From positions 1-64,000 of the forward strand of contig JAEWCZ010000091.1 in NCBI GenBank assembly GCA_023390335.1: a DNA stretch of 64,000 nt, written 5' to 3'. Shown piece by piece: positions 60,802 through 64,000 of the stretch. Within the stretch, counting starts at the first letter, position 1, and every line of letters begins with the position of its first letter. This stretch comes from Bacillota bacterium (GTDB lineage Bacteria; Bacillota; Clostridia; Acetivibrionales; DSM-1351). The notes beneath the pieces are model-generated. The model had not been told where the DNA came from. It searched no databases and worked only from the letters and a program-made list of their open reading frames with translations. Both the position numbers and the translations under genes were made by a program.

Positions 60802-62115
60802 TTATCCTGCTTCTTGCTTTGCAGGAGGTTCGGAAATATTTTTTAACATCCATTCTACAAATATTCCGTAGCCTCTTGTAGGATCATTAACCAAAACATG
60901 TGTAACAGCTCCGATTAATTTGCCGTTTTGTATTATTGGGCTGCCTGACATGCCCTGCACTATACCTCCGGTAGCATTCAATAGCTTCTTGTCAGTAACT
61001 CTAAGAACCATTCCTTTAGGCCCGCTGAAAGACTGCCTTGAAACCTTTTCAATCATTATACTGAACTCTTCAATCTTGTTTCCTTCTATATTTGACAAAA
61101 TCGTTGCAGGTCCAACTTTGACTTGGCCTCGCAAGCCTATTGGATATAATCGGTTTTTGTCAATGTGAAAATCTCCAAACATTTGACCATAAATTCCGCA
61201 TTCGGCATTGGCAAATATATTTCCCAACGGAGGCTTATTTTCCATAAATATGCCTTTAAGTTCCCCCGGTGTTCCCTGCTCGCCTTTTCTAACTGAAATA
61301 ATATTTGATTCCATGACTTCACCGCTGTTAACGGGCATTAATGTTCCGGTGTCAGCATCCGTTATTCCATGCCCCAGTGCACCAAATCCATGAGTTTCAG
61401 GATCATAAAATGTCATAGTTCCTATACCGGCTGTGCTGTCTCTTACCCATAATCCAATGTGGTACTTTTTGTCATTCACACCTTCTATTGGATTAACAGT
61501 AGTACTCATAAATTCATTTCCACGTTTGAATTTAATTGTAAGTTTGTCTCCTTTACTACAATCAATCTGATTAATCAAATCTTTGATACCTGACAATTTT
61601 TTGTTATTTACTTCGTAAATGACATCTCCTGTCTTAATTCCTCCATCCTTGGCAGGAGCAGTCTTTGTACCGTCAGGTTTATCAACCTCACTCAAACCAA
61701 TTACTAGAATACCATCCATTTTAATTTTTACCCCTATAGTATTTCCGCATGCAGCAAGCTTTTTGCTAGGAATTATGTCTACTTGCATAGTCTTTAACGG
61801 TATAACTCCAAATGCTTTGAAATTAAGTTTAACCGAGCCTCTTTTTTGTGTTTTAAAAGAAAGAGGCGAAATTAATTCCAGGTAATTCCCTTGAGCCTTT
61901 ATATCAGTATCATTAAGCTTTAAAACTGCCCTGTTATCGGCCTTTATATTTACAAAATAGAAGCTTTTAAAATTGTAAATATATTCTTCCCCCTCCAGAA
62001 GAATAAGCTTTTCTGGAATTACGGAAAATGCTTGCAAGTAACTGAGTGTAATAACACAAAAACAAACAAATAATAGTACAAACAGCTTTTTTTTATTTGA
62101 TTTGATATAGTGCAT
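60802..62115 (-). CDS. spoIVB: SpoIVB serine peptidase
   Basis: A 437-residue signalling protease secreted from the forespore that triggers sigma-K activation in the mother cell in Bacillus. One N-terminal membrane segment (residues 9-28) is followed by a PDZ domain (about 115-215, with KTGDVIYEVNNKKLSGIKDL) and the S55 peptidase domain. The active-site His is in FGALGHGITDADTG and the Ser in VQGMSGSPIIQNGK. Full length. GGGAGAG precedes the ATG. Positioned between recN and spo0A, the conserved order. Confidence 0.96.
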   Translation of the reverse strand: MHYIKSNKKKLFVLLFVCFCVITLSYLQAFSVIPEKLILLEGEEYIYNFKSFYFVNIKADNRAVLKLNDTDIKAQGNYLELISPLSFKTQKRGSVKLNFKAFGVIPLKTMQVDIIPSKKLAACGNTIGVKIKMDGILVIGLSEVDKPDGTKTAPAKDGGIKTGDVIYEVNNKKLSGIKDLINQIDCSKGDKLTIKFKRGNEFMSTTVNPIEGVNDKKYHIGLWVRDSTAGIGTMTFYDPETHGFGALGHGITDADTGTLMPVNSGEVMESNIISVRKGEQGTPGELKGIFMENKPPLGNIFANAECGIYGQMFGDFHIDKNRLYPIGLRGQVKVGPATILSNIEGNKIEEFSIMIEKVSRQSFSGPKGMVLRVTDKKLLNATGGIVQGMSGSPIIQNGKLIGAVTHVLVNDPTRGYGIFVEWMLKNISEPPAKQEAG

Positions 62116-62171
62116 TTATTTTCACTCTCCCGATATTTAAAATATCTTTACGGCTGCTTGCGGATAATAAA

Positions 62172-62193
62172 ATCACGCCTATTAAAGCGTGAT
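62172..62193. terminator. small hairpin between recN and spoIVB
   Basis: ATCACGC/GCGTGAT with loop CTATTAAA. There is no clear T-run, so it may be only a leader or secondary terminator hairpin. Confidence 0.4.
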
Positions 62194-62250
62194 CTCAAAA
62201 TCATAATCATAAGTTAACCTTTATGCATTTTTATTATTCAAGTAAAAAAA

Positions 62251-62287
62251 AACATGACAGGTAATTAAAGCTCATATCTGTCATGTT
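62251..62287 (-). terminator. terminator of recN
   Basis: AACATGACAG/CTGTCATGTT with a run of T on the minus strand, 40-70 bp after the recN stop codon. Confidence 0.85.
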
Positions 62288-62323
62288 TAGCGACTTTTCG
62301 ATTTTTGGAAACGATTTCTATCG

Positions 62324-64000
62324 TTATTTTTTCTTAAAATTTTCCGCAGAATGAAGTAATTCCTCTGCATGCTTATATGCTATGGAAGTTATGTCAGAAC
62401 CTCCTATTATTCTTGCTATCTCCTGAATTCGGCCCTTTAAATCCAAAATTCTTACAGTAGTATATGTACTTTCACCGTTTGAATTTTTTTCGATATAAAG
62501 GTGATTATCGGCCATACAAGCCAACTGGGATAAGTGAGTTACACAGATAACCTGATGGGTTCTTGATATGTAGGACAGCTTTTCTCCAACCTTTTGAGCT
62601 GCTTTTCCGCTTATTCCCGTATCAATTTCATCAAATATCAGTGTTGGGATAGCGTCCACATTGGCAAGAATGGTTTTTATGGCTAACATTATTCTCGACA
62701 TTTCGCCACCTGAAGCTATTCTACTCAATGGCTTTAGCGGTTCTCCCGCGTTACTTGAAATTAGAAATTCTACATTATCCAAGCCGTTTTTAGTAAAATT
62801 ATGCTTTGTTTCGTCCATTATAATGTTAACCTTGAAACTAGCATTTTTCATTTCAAGATTTTCAAGTTCAGCTGTTATGTTGTTTTCAAGAACCAGAGCT
62901 GCCTTTTCTCTCTGATTATGCAAATTAGTAGCAGTTTCCTGCATTTTTTGAGTTATTGATACCAGTTGCTTTTTTAAGTCTTCAGCAAGGCTTTCACTTT
63001 GGAGCAATTCATCATATTCAAGCTGGGACTTCTTTAGAAAATCCAAGGCTTCCCTGATACCTGCTCCATACTTCCTCTTTACCCTGGTAATGATATCGAG
63101 TCTTTCTTCTATTACGGACAGTTCATCGGGGTCAAAATCACCTTCATCCCTTCTTGTCCTCAAGTCCTCGCATATATCCTCAAGCTGGTAAACAACTGAT
63201 TCAAGTTTTTCTGACAATGGAATAAGCCCTTCATCATATTTCTGAACGGCTGCGAGCTCAGCAAATGCCTTGTTAATGTTATATAACGCTGATTTACCGT
63301 TGTCACCGCCATCACTCAGCAACTGATAAGAACTATGTATTGAATTCATTATTTTCTCAGAATTTGCGAGTAATTGTCTCCTTTTTAATAGATCTTCGTC
63401 CTCGCCTTCCTTGAGTTTGGCATTTTTTATCTCGTCAATCTGAAATTTCAGCATATCCATCCTGCGTTCAATTTCACCCTTATCTCCGATAATGCCTTTA
63501 AGTCTGGATTTTACTGATTTATAGTTCTCAAAAAGACAGTGATACTCAGACTTTATCTTTTGAATAACTTCTCCGCCAAAAGCATCCAACAAATCAATAT
63601 GTGATTCTGTTTTAAGCAGAGATTGATTATCATGTTGACCGTGAATATCCAAAAGAAGCTGCCCTACCTGTTTGAGTACTGAAACATTTACCAACCGTCC
63701 GTTTATACGGCATGTATTCTTTCCGCTCAAACTTATTTCCCTTGACAGAATCAAGCTGCCATCCTCATGTTCAATACCCAGTTCATTCAAAATGTCATTT
63801 ATATATGTACTGTCATATTCGAACACAGCTTCAATAAATGCCTTTTCTTTACCATTTCTTATTATGTCCCTGTTTACACGTTCTCCGAGGACAGCATTTA
63901 TTGAGTCAATAAGAATGGACTTTCCTGCACCGGTTTCTCCTGTAAGAACATTCAATCCTGGTGCAATTTCAAGACTTATCTTATCAATAAGTGCAATATT
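62324..64000 (-). CDS. recN: DNA repair protein RecN (5' end beyond the window)
   Basis: A minus-strand frame open to the right edge; at least 558 residues are visible. It starts within NIALIDKISLEIAPG, then Walker A NVLTGETGAGKSILIDSINA. A long coiled coil (about residues 155-365) leads to the signature PLSRIASGGEMSRIMLAIKT and Walker B PTLIFDEIDTGISG, ending with QVICVTHLSQLACMAD. RecN is an SMC-like ATPase acting early in double-strand break repair. Only about the first 10-15 residues are missing. recN upstream of spoIVB-spo0A is the conserved arrangement in spore formers. Confidence 0.96.
   Translation of the reverse strand, partial: NIALIDKISLEIAPGLNVLTGETGAGKSILIDSINAVLGERVNRDIIRNGKEKAFIEAVFEYDSTYINDILNELGIEHEDGSLILSREISLSGKNTCRINGRLVNVSVLKQVGQLLLDIHGQHDNQSLLKTESHIDLLDAFGGEVIQKIKSEYHCLFENYKSVKSRLKGIIGDKGEIERRMDMLKFQIDEIKNAKLKEGEDEDLLKRRQLLANSEKIMNSIHSSYQLLSDGGDNGKSALYNINKAFAELAAVQKYDEGLIPLSEKLESVVYQLEDICEDLRTRRDEGDFDPDELSVIEERLDIITRVKRKYGAGIREALDFLKKSQLEYDELLQSESLAEDLKKQLVSITQKMQETATNLHNQREKAALVLENNITAELENLEMKNASFKVNIIMDETKHNFTKNGLDNVEFLISSNAGEPLKPLSRIASGGEMSRIMLAIKTILANVDAIPTLIFDEIDTGISGKAAQKVGEKLSYISRTHQVICVTHLSQLACMADNHLYIEKNSNGESTYTTVRILDLKGRIQEIARIIGGSDITSIAYKHAEELLHSAENFKKK

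Overview
The window is AT-rich, single-chromosome-type DNA from an endospore-forming, anaerobic Clostridia. It carries spo0A, spoIVB, recN, ylbJ and spoVM, together with rubrerythrin and T-box leaders. A decayed family-11 xylanase gene suggests a plant-fibre-degrading lineage such as Clostridium cluster III (Ruminiclostridium-like); that placement is inference.

Positions 1-6,650 are an accessory zone ending at a tRNA-Thr gene. It holds wreckage of mobile DNA: an IS3-type transposase, a frameshifted phage terminase small subunit, and a tyrosine integrase relic whose 3' end faces the tRNA 3' end. Inside it, three unrelated minus-strand genes (a 137-aa soluble protein, an 87-aa two-helix membrane protein, a MerR/GyrI-like regulator) alternate with a homologous family of ~95-110 bp intergenic repeats. 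The arrangement looks like a small cassette array.

From 6,700 to 24,000 the genes are mainly core: a HAD phosphatase, a DksA-type zinc-finger protein with its DUF5665-like partner, aroB, and ileS behind an isoleucine T-box. Next come a MocR regulator divergent from pdxS-pdxT (PLP synthesis) and a rhomboid protease overlapping a MetH-like methyltransferase. An acyl-CoA synthetase follows behind a T-box that reads a leucine codon, then a DegS-DegU-type two-component pair. Two identical tRNA-Lys(CTT) genes, each with its own promoter, bracket 24,110-26,877. That interval contains a formylglycine-generating-enzyme-like lipoprotein, the xylanase pseudogene and AT-rich direct repeats.

From 27,000 to 42,400 are small housekeeping and stress genes (GIY-YIG protein, cyclase, rubrerythrin, thioesterase, Sir2, fluoride channel). 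A glycine riboswitch controls an AGCS transporter. A group of PLP enzymes follows (NifS-like, LysN-like, MocR, ilvE), then a putative ECF S component and ylbJ.

From 42,400 to 64,000 the layout is recG-rsmD-coaD-coiled-coil gene, rpmB, and a 23-codon spoVM. A run of minus-strand genes follows (diguanylate cyclase, FtsA-like ATPase, nth, glgA, HD-GYP phosphodiesterase), then an OmpR regulator-kinase-HtrA cluster, spo0A, spoIVB and recN (cut by the window edge). The spo0A promoter has a near-consensus 0A box in its -35/-10 spacer, which suggests autoregulation.
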